Assembly (NCBI GenBank): GCA_005772825.1
Contig: SXIP01000085.1
Span: 1-39,598, forward strand
From: Methylococcaceae bacterium
GTDB lineage: Bacteria; Pseudomonadota; Gammaproteobacteria; Methylococcales; Methylomonadaceae
Length of the DNA: 39,598 nt
Direction of reading: 5' to 3'
Shown: positions 1-8,822 of the stretch, one piece after another
Numbering within the stretch: position 1 is the first letter of the stretch
How the letters are laid out: the number at the start of each line of letters is the position of its first letter
Program-made: the position numbers and the translations under genes
The notes under the pieces: model-generated
Told to the model about the DNA's origin: nothing
Seen by the model: the letters and a program-made list of their open reading frames with translations, nothing else
The model's database searches: none

Positions 1-1
1 A

Positions 2-2458
2 GCGGTGGGTTTGCGTGAAGTGCGTTATAACCCCTTGGGTGAAAACCACTTGCAAGCCGTCAAGGATGAAACCAACCCGTATTTCAGTTTTGACCCCAGC
101 AAATGTATCGTTTGCTCGCGTTGCGTTAGAGCCTGTGAAGAAACCCAGGGCACATTTGCTTTAACCATTGATGGTCGCGGCTTTGATTCCAAAGTGTCTC
201 CCAGCCAAAACCAGCCCTTCCTGGACTCCGAATGCGTATCCTGTGGCGCCTGTGTGCAAGCCTGCCCGACAGCCACCTTAATGGAAAAATCGGTTATTGA
301 TCACGGCCAGCCTGAGCATGCCATTGTCACAACCTGCGCTTATTGCGGCGTCGGCTGTTCATTCAGGGCGGAAATGAAAGGCGAGCAAGTCGTGCGTATG
401 GTGCCGAACAAAGACGGCAAAGCAAATCACGGTCACTCTTGCGTAAAGGGTCGCTTTGCTTTTGGTTACGCCACACATAAAGACCGCATCACCAAGCCGA
501 TGATTCGCGCCAGCATTAAAGACGCCTGGCAGGAAGTCAGTTGGGAAACGGCCATTAATCATGCCGCATCGGAATTAAAACGCATCCAGGCAAAATACGG
601 TAAAGATTCTATCGGCGGTATTACTTCTTCGCGCTGCACCAACGAAGAAGTGTATATCATGCAAAAACTGATTCGCGCCGGTTTCGGTAATAATAACGTC
701 GATACCTGCGCGCGGGTTTGCCACTCCCCGACGGGTTATGGACTCAAACAGACCTTTGGTGAATCGTCAGGCACCCAGGATTTTGACTCGGTTATGAAAG
801 CCGATGTAATTTTTGTCATCGGCGCCAACCCAACGGACGGGCATCCGGTTTTTGCATCGCAAATGAAAAAACGTTTGCGTCAGGGTGCAAAACTGATTGT
901 CGCTGACCCGCGTCAAATTGACCTGGTTAAATCACCGCATATACAGGCCAATTATCATTTGAAATTACGTCCCAGCACCAATGTGGCGTTGATCAATGCT
1001 TTGGCCTATGTTGTCGTCACCGAGAATTTGATCGACGAAGCCTTTGTTAATGCACGTTGCGATGTCGCATCCTTTGCAAAATGGAAAGCCTTTATTGCCC
1101 AGGATCACCATTCACCCGAAGCCAGTGAATCGATAACCGGTGTTCCCGCGGCAGAACTCAGGGCTGCTGCAAGACTCTATGCAACCGCCGACAACGCCGC
1201 TATTTATTATGGCTTGGGCGTAACCGAGCACAGCCAGGGCTCAACTACCGTCATCGGTATTGCCAATCTGGCGATGGCAACCGGCAATTTGGGTCGCGAA
1301 GGTGTGGGCGTAAATCCGTTACGCGGACAAAACAATGTTCAGGGATCGTGCGACATGGGTTCAGTCCCCCATGAATACCCCGGCTATCGCCACGTATCCA
1401 ATGACGAAACCCGTCATTTGTTTGAAAGCGCATGGCAGACCGAGCTGAGTTCAGAACCGGGCTTGCGTATCCCCAACATGTTTGAGGCGGCGCTGGACAA
1501 AACTTTTATGGGGATATACTGTGAAGGCGAGGATATTGCCCAATCCGATCCTGACATCAAACATGTTCATGCGGCCTTGCGCTCCATGGAATGCGTGATT
1601 GTGCAGGATATTTTCCTCAATGAAACAGCCAAGTTCGCCCATGTCTTCTTACCGGGCGCGTCCTTTTTAGAAAAGAACGGCACATTCACCAATGCTGAAC
1701 GACGCATTTCACCGGTGCGTAAGGTCATGAAGCCGTTGGCAGGTTACCAAGATTGGGAAGTTACGCAAATGCTGGCGAATGCAATGGGTTATCCAATGAA
1801 TTACAGCCATCCATCGGAAATTATGGCTGAACTTGCCAGCCTGACGCCGACTTTTGCCGGCGTCAGTTACGAAAAAATCGACCAACTGGGTAGCGTACAG
1901 TGGCCGTGCTACGATGAACAATCAGCCGGCACGCCGATCATGCACGAAGAAACGTTTATGCGCGATAACGGCAAGGGCTTGTTTATGCTCACCGAATTTG
2001 TTGCGACAACAGAAAAGGTCAACAGTAAATTCCCGTTAATCTTAACGACAGGCCGTATTTTGTCGCAATACAATGTCGGCGCACAAACGCGACGCACTGA
2101 TAATAACGTTTGGCATGCGGAAGATCGTTTGGAAATTCATCCGCACGATGCCGAAGACCGCGGCCTTAAAACCGGCGACTGGGTCGGTATCAGAAGTCGC
2201 GCCGGTGAGACCGTATTGCGGGCGTTGATCAGCGAACGTGTGCAACCGGGCGTCGTTTATACCACCTTCCATTTTCCGGAGTCGGGGGCCAATGTTATTA
2301 CGACCGATAATTCGGACTGGGCGACCAACTGTCCTGAATATAAAGTAACCGCCGTACAGGTTACCAAAGTCAGTCAGGCCTCGGAATGGCAGAAAAACTA
2401 CCATGAGTTTTCAGAAAACCAACTGGATTTGCTGGCTCAAGGCATGGCTCATGATTAA
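2..2458 (+). CDS. fdsA: NAD-dependent formate dehydrogenase, molybdopterin alpha subunit (5' truncated by window edge)
   Basis: Catalytic subunit of cytoplasmic NAD-linked formate dehydrogenase (formate + NAD+ to CO2 + NADH). The reading frame is open to the left edge, so the gene starts outside the window; an internal GTG at 5 gives 817 residues. Counting from that GTG, two ferredoxin-type 4Fe-4S motifs are visible (C34, C37, C40, C44 and C77, C80, C83, C87). A third 4Fe-4S site of the molybdopterin oxidoreductase fold follows (C111, C114, C118, C146). The segment VCHSPTGYG has the expected metal-ligand Cys (C239) followed by the catalytic His (H240). The C-terminal molydopterin dinucleotide-binding domain is present (about 690-790). 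The missing N-terminus should hold the 2Fe-2S domain. It overlaps fdhD by 8 bases and belongs to an fdsGBA-fdhD-fdsD type operon. In a methylotroph this enzyme supplies NADH from the end of C1 oxidation. Family assignment is very secure. Confidence 0.97.
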   Translation, partial: AVGLREVRYNPLGENHLQAVKDETNPYFSFDPSKCIVCSRCVRACEETQGTFALTIDGRGFDSKVSPSQNQPFLDSECVSCGACVQACPTATLMEKSVIDHGQPEHAIVTTCAYCGVGCSFRAEMKGEQVVRMVPNKDGKANHGHSCVKGRFAFGYATHKDRITKPMIRASIKDAWQEVSWETAINHAASELKRIQAKYGKDSIGGITSSRCTNEEVYIMQKLIRAGFGNNNVDTCARVCHSPTGYGLKQTFGESSGTQDFDSVMKADVIFVIGANPTDGHPVFASQMKKRLRQGAKLIVADPRQIDLVKSPHIQANYHLKLRPSTNVALINALAYVVVTENLIDEAFVNARCDVASFAKWKAFIAQDHHSPEASESITGVPAAELRAAARLYATADNAAIYYGLGVTEHSQGSTTVIGIANLAMATGNLGREGVGVNPLRGQNNVQGSCDMGSVPHEYPGYRHVSNDETRHLFESAWQTELSSEPGLRIPNMFEAALDKTFMGIYCEGEDIAQSDPDIKHVHAALRSMECVIVQDIFLNETAKFAHVFLPGASFLEKNGTFTNAERRISPVRKVMKPLAGYQDWEVTQMLANAMGYPMNYSHPSEIMAELASLTPTFAGVSYEKIDQLGSVQWPCYDEQSAGTPIMHEETFMRDNGKGLFMLTEFVATTEKVNSKFPLILTTGRILSQYNVGAQTRRTDNNVWHAEDRLEIHPHDAEDRGLKTGDWVGIRSRAGETVLRALISERVQPGVVYTTFHFPESGANVITTDNSDWATNCPEYKVTAVQVTKVSQASEWQKNYHEFSENQLDLLAQGMAHD

Positions 2459-3332
2459 TGGTTCGTCCTTGGAATTAGGATGGCCCAGTTATCAACAAAG
2501 CACCGTGGAACGCTGGCAAGATGGTCAGCGTTCCTTACAACAAGATTATATTGCTGAAGAAGTACCGGTTTCCTTAGTTTATAACGGGGTGCCGCATGTT
2601 GTCATGCTGGCCACCCCGACCAACCTGGAAGAATTCGCTCTGGGTTTTAGTCTGACGGAAGGCATTATCAGCAATCCGCAAGAATTATTATCAACCCGGG
2701 TTTATAACCGTTCAAACGGTATCGAAGTCCAGTTAAAAATTCCCGAGCAACGCTTTAGTTGCCTAGCCGATAAAGGCCGTAATTTAACCGGACGTACTGG
2801 CTGCGGCTTGTGCGGTGCAAGCACATTAAAACAGGCGATCCGCCAGCCTGCTCCGGTTCACGGTGGCTTGACCATAACAGCAAGTGATTTGCTTTCCGCG
2901 TTAAAAGACATCAAAAAACGCCAAAAACTGAACCAGTTAACCGGTTCTGTGCATGGCGCCGCTTGGGCGGTGCCCGGGCAGGGCATCATAGCGATACGCG
3001 AAGACGTAGGGCGACATAACGCGCTGGATAAATTAATCGGTTTTCTGTTGCGTACCGGTAAGGATTTAGCCGCCGGATTTGTGATTGTCACCAGTCGCGC
3101 CAGTTATGAAATGGTACAAAAAACCGCATCGGTCGGCATTACCCTGTTAGCCGCCATTTCGGCGCCTACCGGCTTGGCCATACGTCTGGCCGATGAAGCG
3201 GGATTGACTTTAATCGGTTTTGCCCGTGACGATCAACATGTTGTTTATACCCATTCCAGCCGCTTAACTCACCCGATACCTTTAGTACAACACTCCACAC
3301 CTTTAGTTGATTTAATACACCATGAAAATTGA
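2451..3332 (+). CDS. fdhD: Formate dehydrogenase accessory sulfurtransferase FdhD
   Basis: FdhD transfers sulfur from the cysteine desulfurase IscS to the molybdenum cofactor, which formate dehydrogenase needs for activity. The conserved CxxC is seen in GRTGCGLCG (C118, C121 from the start chosen here), and the C-terminal half has the family segments around REDVGRHNALDK and VTSRASYEMV. I chose the ATG at 2451, giving 293 residues. It sits in an ATGATTAA overlap with the end of the alpha-subunit gene and has AAGG about 8 bases upstream. An ATG at 2403 in the same frame would add 16 residues that do not look like the family. The gene lies between the alpha and delta subunit genes, as in other fds operons, and is probably translationally coupled to both. 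Confidence 0.95.
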   Translation: MINGSSLELGWPSYQQSTVERWQDGQRSLQQDYIAEEVPVSLVYNGVPHVVMLATPTNLEEFALGFSLTEGIISNPQELLSTRVYNRSNGIEVQLKIPEQRFSCLADKGRNLTGRTGCGLCGASTLKQAIRQPAPVHGGLTITASDLLSALKDIKKRQKLNQLTGSVHGAAWAVPGQGIIAIREDVGRHNALDKLIGFLLRTGKDLAAGFVIVTSRASYEMVQKTASVGITLLAAISAPTGLAIRLADEAGLTLIGFARDDQHVVYTHSSRLTHPIPLVQHSTPLVDLIHHEN

Positions 3333-3546
3333 AAGACTTATCAAAATGGCCAACGATATTAGTGACTTCTTTAACGCAGAGAGCGATAAAGAATTGGCTG
3401 CGGAAGGTGTAAAAAAGCACCTGTTGAGATCATGGGACCCCAGGATGCGCAAGGAAATCATCGCCTATTGCCAACAGGACGGCAGTGCGCTAAGCGCTCT
3501 CGCTAAAGCGGCAGTGATAAAGCTCGATGCTGAAAAAACCAATTAA
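3322..3546 (+). CDS. fdsD: Formate dehydrogenase delta subunit
   Basis: Small (74-residue) delta subunit of the NAD-linked formate dehydrogenase. In related systems it is associated with maturation or stability of the soluble FdsGBAD complex. Recognisable features are an N-terminal MANDISDFF-type segment after a short leader and a central motif around HLLRSWDPRMRKEI, typical of the family. The ATG overlaps the end of fdhD by 11 bases. An internal ATG at residue 9 (MANDIS) is an alternative start. It is the last gene of the operon: 150 bases without a gene follow. Confidence 0.92.
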   Translation: MKIERLIKMANDISDFFNAESDKELAAEGVKKHLLRSWDPRMRKEIIAYCQQDGSALSALAKAAVIKLDAEKTN

Positions 3547-3657
3547 AAATGTACTCAAGCAAATTGTACGACTGCCATAAGGTTTTTTGATATTTGACGC
3601 ATTTGCTCTATCTTGGTAATCCGGAAGTTTCTCAAGCTTCGTATTATGTTGCTCCAA

Positions 3658-3673
3658 TCAGATCCAAATCTGA
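3658..3673. promoter_or_regulatory. Short palindrome in front of the SRPBCC gene
   Basis: TCAGAT and ATCTGA are perfect 6-base inverted repeats separated by four bases, 23 bases before the next start codon. The size suits a dimeric repressor site, and a TetR-type regulator is encoded just downstream, but no matching copy was seen in front of the TetR gene itself. The link is speculative. Confidence 0.3.
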
Positions 3674-3696
3674 CCAGTTAAGTCCGTCATACAATC

Positions 3697-4188
3697 ATGC
3701 AAATTTATCAGCTTTATCGACAGCAGCAACTTAACGTAACCAATAAAGAGGCCTGGGATTTCTTTTCGTCCCCCTATAATTTGAATGACATCACTCCCGA
3801 TTTTTTTAATGTGGAAATTACCTCAAAAGTACCCGCCGACATTTATGCAGGATTGATGATCAGTTATCGAATGAAGGCCGTTTTCGGCATACCGATGACA
3901 TGGCTATCGGAAGTCAGCCACTGCCAAGAGCCGAAGCGCTTTGTTTATGAGCAACGCATCGGACCGTTTAAATTCTGGAGCCATGAAGTGTGTCTGACGG
4001 AATGCACAAACGGGATTGTGCTTGAGGATATTGTTTTCTACGCGATGCCTTTCGGCCGGCTTGGAGAGCTTCTCCAGACCGCAGTTATCGGAAATAAGCT
4101 CAGGCGAATTTTTGATGTTCGTCGCGACTATCTGCACAGCAAGTGGGGACAACATCTTAATGTAAAATCAGCGCAAGTCCTCTCCTAA
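3697..4188 (+). CDS. SRPBCC-family (START/Bet v1-like) ligand-binding protein
   Basis: This 163-residue protein resembles SRPBCC small-molecule-binding proteins of the cyclase/dehydrase type, often annotated as cell-division-inhibitor-like or polyketide-cyclase-like. The N-terminal pattern in which a tryptophan segment (AWDFFSSPYNLNDITP) is followed by a beta-rich stretch with PMTWLSEV and FVYEQRIGPFKFW is typical. The C-terminal helix would close the hydrophobic pocket. There is no signal peptide. The ligand cannot be deduced. It stands alone after the formate dehydrogenase operon and converges with the TetR gene (46 bases between stop codons). Confidence 0.72.
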   Translation: MQIYQLYRQQQLNVTNKEAWDFFSSPYNLNDITPDFFNVEITSKVPADIYAGLMISYRMKAVFGIPMTWLSEVSHCQEPKRFVYEQRIGPFKFWSHEVCLTECTNGIVLEDIVFYAMPFGRLGELLQTAVIGNKLRRIFDVRRDYLHSKWGQHLNVKSAQVLS

Positions 4189-4234
4189 GGAAGGGAGTAC
4201 AATGTCGTTTTATCAATTCCGGCGTCTAAATTGT

Positions 4235-4843
4235 TCATTGATTATCGGCGCCAGCATCCCAGCCCCGCATAAAATTCCCGACCAATAAAACGATCATCTC
4301 TTCGACTTCCTTGAGTTCAGCTTTATTTTGTCTGCCCGTTAGCGAAAGCATGCAAATGCCGTGAATACCTGCTCCTAAAGTGCGTGCCGCGCGGCTTTTT
4401 TGCAACTCCGGGCATTCAGGTACAAGCAATGCAAATTGGGCTTCAAGTCGGGCAAGAACCGCATTGAGCTTTTCCCGGTACCAGTCTGATGTCTCGTTAT
4501 TATCCGCTGCATGATAGGCTGTCAGCATGCTCCAGCGATTAAAATTCCGGGCGGCATAGTTTAAATAGGCCTTCGCGAGCGCTTCAATACGGTGTTCGGT
4601 TGCACAATCCAGCACCGGCATCAACTGCGCGGCAAGGTCATCCAATGTTCTTGCTTTCATGTGTATCAGCAAATCGCCCATACCGGCGAATACCATATAA
4701 ATACTGCCTACGGTATAGCCCATTTCCCTGGCGATCTTGCGCATCGTCAATGCCGAAAAACCCTGTTCGATTACAATCGATTCTGCGGCGTTCAGCACCA
4801 TTTCCTTAATTTGTTCCAGGCTGTGTTCGCTTCGTCTCGCCAT
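4235..4843 (-). CDS. TetR/AcrR-family transcriptional regulator
   Basis: The protein has 202 residues. The N-terminal helix-turn-helix lies at about residues 12-58, with the recognisable segment GFSALTMRKIAREMGYTVGS followed by IYMVFAGMGDLL. The C-terminal ligand-binding domain resembles the WHG-type TetR C-terminus. I chose the ATG at 4843 because GAGGG lies five bases upstream; a TTG at 4861 in the same frame is a weaker alternative. The ribosome-binding site lies inside a REP-like hairpin (4849-4875). Targets are unknown. Candidates are its own gene and the neighbouring SRPBCC gene. Confidence 0.88.
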   Translation of the reverse strand: MARRSEHSLEQIKEMVLNAAESIVIEQGFSALTMRKIAREMGYTVGSIYMVFAGMGDLLIHMKARTLDDLAAQLMPVLDCATEHRIEALAKAYLNYAARNFNRWSMLTAYHAADNNETSDWYREKLNAVLARLEAQFALLVPECPELQKSRAARTLGAGIHGICMLSLTGRQNKAELKEVEEMIVLLVGNFMRGWDAGADNQ

Positions 4844-4848
4844 GTTTT

Positions 4849-4875
4849 CCCTCTTCCCCAACCCCTTTGGAGAGG
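4849..4875. repeat. REP-like GC-rich hairpin, copy 1
   Basis: CCCTCTTCC pairs with GGAGAGG across a short spacer (one bulged T). The CCTCTCC/GGAGAGG hairpin resembles a common type of dispersed intergenic palindrome in proteobacteria and is related to the copy at 4983-5004. Its left arm contains, on the minus strand, the ribosome-binding site of the TetR gene. Confidence 0.5.
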
Positions 4876-4982
4876 CGGCTATCTAATTCATCACTTCTTT
4901 ACTGTTTTAGTTCAGGAATACCCGCTAACACTCTAAATATAAAGGCTAAAGAAAATAAAGCTTCAGTTTCCCCCTCACCCCA

Positions 4983-5004
4983 TCCCTCTCCCTCTGGAGA
5001 GGGA
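4983..5004. repeat. REP-like hairpin, copy 2; probable terminator of the ycfH operon
   Basis: TCCCTCTCC and GGAGAGGGA are perfect 9-base arms around a four-base loop. It is preceded by CCCCCTCACCCCA, the usual flank of this type of dispersed repeat. It lies 17 bases beyond the ycfH stop codon, so it could end the long lipid operon, although no clear T-run follows it on the minus strand. Confidence 0.6.
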
Positions 5005-5020
5005 GTATGAATATGCAAGG

Positions 5021-5809
5021 TTAAGCATTATTCAGTAGGCTTTCTTTAAACAGGCTACGGAAATTCCGGTTCGATTGTTCCGCTATTTCCTCCAGCGTTG
5101 TATTTCTTAATTCGGCAATATGCTCGGCGACATGGCGCACATACATCGGGTAATTGGGTTTGCCGCGAAACGGTACGGGCGCGAGATAAGGCGAGTCGGT
5201 TTCTATCAAATAACGGTCGGCGGGTACTCTTTTCGCCACGTCTTTAATATCTGTAGCATTGTTAAAGGTAACAATACCTGAGAAGGAAATATAGAAATTC
5301 ATAGCCAATGCTTTTTCGGCAAATTCCCAGTCTTCGGTGAAACAGTGAATGATGCCGCCTATTTCGGCAGCGCCCTCCTCTTCCAGGACGCGCAAGGTGT
5401 CGTGCTTGGCGTCGCGGGTATGAATGATGAGCGGCTTTTTTAAGATCTTCGCAGCGCTGATATGATTCCTGAAACGTTGATGTTGCCAGTCCAGATCCCC
5501 TGAACTACGAAAATAATCCAGGCCGGTCTCGCCGATAGCGATGACCTTATCGTTTCGGCCCAGGGCGAGCAACTCGTCGACATCAGGGTCTTTACCGTCC
5601 CGGACATTCGGGTGTACGCCGACACTCAACGAGATTTGCGGATAATCGGCGACCAAAGCCTGCATTGCCGGATAGGACTCCAGATCAATGGCGATACATA
5701 ACAGGTGTTCAATCCGGCTGTTTTTTACCGCCTGCATAAAACAGTCAAAACTATTTTGGTAGGGTTTCAGATCCAAACGATCCAGGTGACAGTGGGAGTC
5801 AATCAACAT
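5021..5809 (-). CDS. ycfH: TatD-family metal-dependent hydrolase/DNase (YcfH type)
   Basis: This 262-residue TIM-barrel metallohydrolase has the full set of TatD ligands: HCH at residues 6-8, E94 (IGETGLDY), H130 (IIHTRDA), H155 (IIHCF) and D205 (ETDSPYLAPVPFRGK). TatD proteins are 3'-5' DNases; YcfH is the paralogue found beside holB. It begins two bases after the pilZ stop codon and is the last gene of the run from yceD. Its role in cell physiology is not settled, but family membership is secure. Confidence 0.93.
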   Translation of the reverse strand: MLIDSHCHLDRLDLKPYQNSFDCFMQAVKNSRIEHLLCIAIDLESYPAMQALVADYPQISLSVGVHPNVRDGKDPDVDELLALGRNDKVIAIGETGLDYFRSSGDLDWQHQRFRNHISAAKILKKPLIIHTRDAKHDTLRVLEEEGAAEIGGIIHCFTEDWEFAEKALAMNFYISFSGIVTFNNATDIKDVAKRVPADRYLIETDSPYLAPVPFRGKPNYPMYVRHVAEHIAELRNTTLEEIAEQSNRNFRSLFKESLLNNA

Positions 5810-5811
5810 GA

Positions 5812-6165
5812 TTACATCGTATGCGTTGAGCGATCGGACGATAATGCGCCGGCCAGATAGTTTTCAATTTTAGCGCGTGTTACGCCGCCGTCCTGATCGA
5901 TGAATTGCACGCCGATACCGCACGCTCTATAGCCTTCCGCGCCGGGAGGCGTTTTCCAGATGACTTTACCGGCAATCGGCAGTCGTTCGGTTTCTTCCAT
6001 TAAGCTCAGCAGCATAAACACTTCCTGTCCCATTGCGTATTCGCGATTGGTGGGAATAAACAAGCCTCCGTTGGTCACGAAAGGCATGTAGGCTGCGTAC
6101 AGCGCATTTTTATCTTTGATTGAAAGTGACAATATACCTTGTCTGGGTGCGGTTGTTTCTGCCAT
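5812..6165 (-). CDS. pilZ: PilZ-domain type IV pilus protein
   Basis: This 117-residue protein resembles the original PilZ of Pseudomonas, whose gene also lies between holB and tatD-type genes and is needed for type IV pilus assembly. Typical segments are GILSLSIKDKNALYAAYMPF, NGGLFIPT and ERLPIAGKVIWKTP. The c-di-GMP-binding RxxxR and DxSxxG motifs are absent, as in that PilZ subtype, so direct c-di-GMP binding is not expected. The start is four bases after the holB stop. No other pilus genes are in the window. Confidence 0.87.
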   Translation of the reverse strand: MAETTAPRQGILSLSIKDKNALYAAYMPFVTNGGLFIPTNREYAMGQEVFMLLSLMEETERLPIAGKVIWKTPPGAEGYRACGIGVQFIDQDGGVTRAKIENYLAGALSSDRSTHTM

Positions 6166-6169
6166 GGCG

Positions 6170-7183
6170 TCATTTTCTCCGGTTAAGATCAGCCCACTGG
6201 ATTAAAATTTCTTCAATCATCAGTTGCTTGTTTATTTGAGTGTCCAGCCGTTGCCTGGTGATAAGTAATAAATCATATAACTTATACAATCCTTTTAATT
6301 CCAGCCGCCCTGAAAATTGCCGTAAGGGCTCATGGAAGTCTGGATTATATAAGCTATCCGGTCTTGCGTGATAAAAACATTTAATTAAGTCGATAATCCA
6401 GGAAGTCATCCAGAATACCAGCGGTGATTCGGGCAATTTATGCCAGTCTTCGGCAATGATGGCCGGGTGGTTGCGATGCGCGGCAATATCAAGCCATGCT
6501 TTAAAACAGTGATTCCGCACCTTGATGTAATCGTCTCCGGCGGCGTTGCCGGCTATCAGCGGCTGAGCGAGTTGTTGGGCCAGTAGCGGGGCGCCTTGAG
6601 CCAAGTTAAGCAACAGTTCCAGGTTTCCCACTATGGCTTGCTGTTTAAGCCAGGCCATTGCAACATCTTTATTTGGCTTGTCAATGACCAGTCTCTGGCA
6701 TCGACTGGCGATGGTTGCCGGCAATTTTGCCGGCTTATCGGTAATTAACAGGAAAATCGTGCGTTCGGTCGGCTCTTCCAGGCATTTCAGAAAGGCATTG
6801 GCTGCGTTTGTGTTCATAAGATCGGCAGGATCGATGATAACCACGCGATAGGTATCAAACTGCGGCTTTAAAGTCAGCTGGGTAATCAGCGAGCGTATCC
6901 GTGAGATGGTAATGGACTTGCCGGGCTCATCGGGCTTTATCAGGATAAAGTCGGGATGGGTGTCTGCCTTGAGCAACAAACAAGCGTCACAATGACCGCA
7001 CGCGAGGCCGTTAACTGTCGGGTTTGTGCAAAGCAGGGAATGCGCGAATTGCTGCGCCAGTTGCTGTTTGCCCAGACCTTTGTTACCGGTGATGAGCAAA
7101 CCCTGGGGAATACGCTGCTGCGTAATGTAACCGTACAGGCGATTCCAGTTTTGTCGATGCCACGGTAACAATGACCGCATCAT
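6170..7183 (-). CDS. holB: DNA polymerase III delta' subunit
   Basis: Clamp-loader subunit of the replicative polymerase (337 residues). Visible features are a Walker-A-like GNKGLGKQ (33-40), a zinc module with C52, C62, C65 and C68 (CGHCDAC), and the conserved NAANAFLKCLEEP segment followed by a SRCQRL sensor region. The start codon overlaps the tmk stop codon in an ATGA arrangement, which suggests coupled translation. Length and order (tmk-holB-pilZ-ycfH) are those of gammaproteobacteria. Confidence 0.95.
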   Translation of the reverse strand: MMRSLLPWHRQNWNRLYGYITQQRIPQGLLITGNKGLGKQQLAQQFAHSLLCTNPTVNGLACGHCDACLLLKADTHPDFILIKPDEPGKSITISRIRSLITQLTLKPQFDTYRVVIIDPADLMNTNAANAFLKCLEEPTERTIFLLITDKPAKLPATIASRCQRLVIDKPNKDVAMAWLKQQAIVGNLELLLNLAQGAPLLAQQLAQPLIAGNAAGDDYIKVRNHCFKAWLDIAAHRNHPAIIAEDWHKLPESPLVFWMTSWIIDLIKCFYHARPDSLYNPDFHEPLRQFSGRLELKGLYKLYDLLLITRQRLDTQINKQLMIEEILIQWADLNRRK

Positions 7184-7803
7184 CTTAATAAAACCCTTAT
7201 GACATCAACAATGGCGCGCTGCACATCGCTTAAAGGCTGGTTGGCCTTAATCAGTTTTACCCGTTCCGGGTGTAATTCGGCCTGTAATAAATAAGCCCGC
7301 CTGACCTGTTCAAAAAAACTGATTTTTTCTAGTTCAAACCGGTCCAGCATGCCGCGTTCCCTTGCCCGTTCCATACCTATCTCAACCGGTGCGTCCAGTA
7401 ATAGCGTCAAGTCGGGTCTTAAATTGCCTTGCACCAAGTTTTCCAGGCATTCGATGGTGCTGATTTTCATGTTTCGTCCACCGCCCTGGTAAGCGTAAGT
7501 GGCATCGGTAAATCGATCGCACAGTACCCAACTTCCCCTGGTCAGCGCCGGCTCGATAACGTGCTTGATATGTTGGGCCCTGGCTGCAAACATCAAGAGC
7601 AGTTCAGCGTGTTCGGAAATGGCTTCACTGTCCTTGTCCAGCAATAAGGCGCGTATTTTTTCCGCCAGTCGGGTGCCGCCTGGTTCGCGCGTAACGATGA
7701 CAGGAATATGATGCTGTTCCAGATAGTCCTTGATAAAAAGAAGATTGGTGGTTTTACCAACGCCTTCCCCGCCCTCCAGGGTGATAAACTTGCCGCGTAT
7801 CAT
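7180..7803 (-). CDS. tmk: Thymidylate kinase
   Basis: It phosphorylates dTMP to dTDP with ATP. The 207-residue protein has the P-loop GGEGVGKTT (11-19), the DR(F/Y) motif in CDRFTDATYAYQGGGR and the LID-region arginines in ERARERG. The ATG overlaps the mltG stop (ATGA), with AGGAAG just upstream, and the gene ends in an ATGA overlap with holB. Confidence 0.97.
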   Translation of the reverse strand: MIRGKFITLEGGEGVGKTTNLLFIKDYLEQHHIPVIVTREPGGTRLAEKIRALLLDKDSEAISEHAELLLMFAARAQHIKHVIEPALTRGSWVLCDRFTDATYAYQGGGRNMKISTIECLENLVQGNLRPDLTLLLDAPVEIGMERARERGMLDRFELEKISFFEQVRRAYLLQAELHPERVKLIKANQPLSDVQRAIVDVIRVLLR

Positions 7804-8822
7804 TTTTTCTTCCTTTGGAAATTATTCACTGCCACGTTATGGTCTTTTAAATTAGCGGAAAACTCATGCGTGCCGTCACCCCGGGCGACAAAATACAGGC
7901 TATCGCCATGATCGGGATGCAATACGGCAACGATGGCGTCACGTCCGGGCATGGCGATCGGTGTTGGCGGCAAGCCCTTGATGACATAGGTATTATAAGG
8001 TGTCGGTGTTTTTAAATCGCGGGCACCGATATTGCCCTGATAATTATCGCCCATACCGTAGATAACGGTGGGATCGGTCTGCAAAAGCATGCCTTGTTCG
8101 AGCCTGCGGATAAAGACACCGGCTATCTGTGGCCTTTCGACTTGCGCGCCGGTCTCCTTTTCGACAATGGAAGCAAGCACCAGCGCTTCATAAGGGCTTT
8201 TGAACGGCAGGCCTTCCGCCTTATTGAGCCACTCCTGTTGCACTACGTCTTGCATCTTGTCATACGCTCTTTTTAATAACGACAGATCGGAGGTATGCCG
8301 CTCAAAAAAATAGGTGTCGGGAAACAGCAGGCCTTCAGGATTACAGTTAACAGCAAGCGGGGGGCAAAAAAGACCTGCTAATGCGTTTTCAGTGCTTTCA
8401 TCTTCTGTATTCCGGAGCGTATGTTCAAGATAAGGATTACTCTCGACGGCCTGCACTATTTGTTTAAAACTCCAGCCTTCCGGAAAGGTAATGGCATAGT
8501 GTTTGGTTTTTCCCTGTTCAAACAGGGTTAATATGTCGGACATGGTCAATCCCGCGGCTAATTCGTATTCGCCGGTTTTGAGCTTTTTGACCGCTTTTTT
8601 CTGAACAGCAATGACCTTAAACCAGAACGGCCTGATCGCCAGGTTTTGGGCCAGTAACTTATCGGTGATTTGTTGGAATGAATCGCCTTTTTCAATTTCG
8701 ACCACGACCGGATGATCGATCACGGCAGGCGCTTGCAAAGCGCTTTGATAATCCAGCCACGCCCATTCGCAGATAAAAACCAGGATGACAAAAATCATAC
8801 CGATGATTTTATTAATCGCCAA
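7800..8822 (-). CDS. mltG: Endolytic murein transglycosylase MltG
   Basis: Inner-membrane YceG-family enzyme that cleaves nascent peptidoglycan strands. One N-terminal membrane helix (GMIFVILVFICEWAWL) is followed by a LysM-like domain and the catalytic domain. The glutamate lies in LASIVEKETG, and the family segments LLFPDTYFF and QTDPTVIYG are present. I prefer a TTG start at 8822 (340 residues) because GGGAG lies six bases upstream. A TTG at 8837 would add five residues. Either way the start lies within the end of pabC. It is the usual neighbour of pabC and tmk. Confidence 0.93.
   Translation of the reverse strand: MAINKIIGMIFVILVFICEWAWLDYQSALQAPAVIDHPVVVEIEKGDSFQQITDKLLAQNLAIRPFWFKVIAVQKKAVKKLKTGEYELAAGLTMSDILTLFEQGKTKHYAITFPEGWSFKQIVQAVESNPYLEHTLRNTEDESTENALAGLFCPPLAVNCNPEGLLFPDTYFFERHTSDLSLLKRAYDKMQDVVQQEWLNKAEGLPFKSPYEALVLASIVEKETGAQVERPQIAGVFIRRLEQGMLLQTDPTVIYGMGDNYQGNIGARDLKTPTPYNTYVIKGLPPTPIAMPGRDAIVAVLHPDHGDSLYFVARGDGTHEFSANLKDHNVAVNNFQRKKK

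Noticed and set aside
3594-3606. TTTGACGCATTTG also present (on the other strand) in the yceD promoter
   Set aside because: The shared 13 bases are largely a -35-like box; without a matching -10 at the right distance near 3620 I do not call it a promoter or a regulon site.
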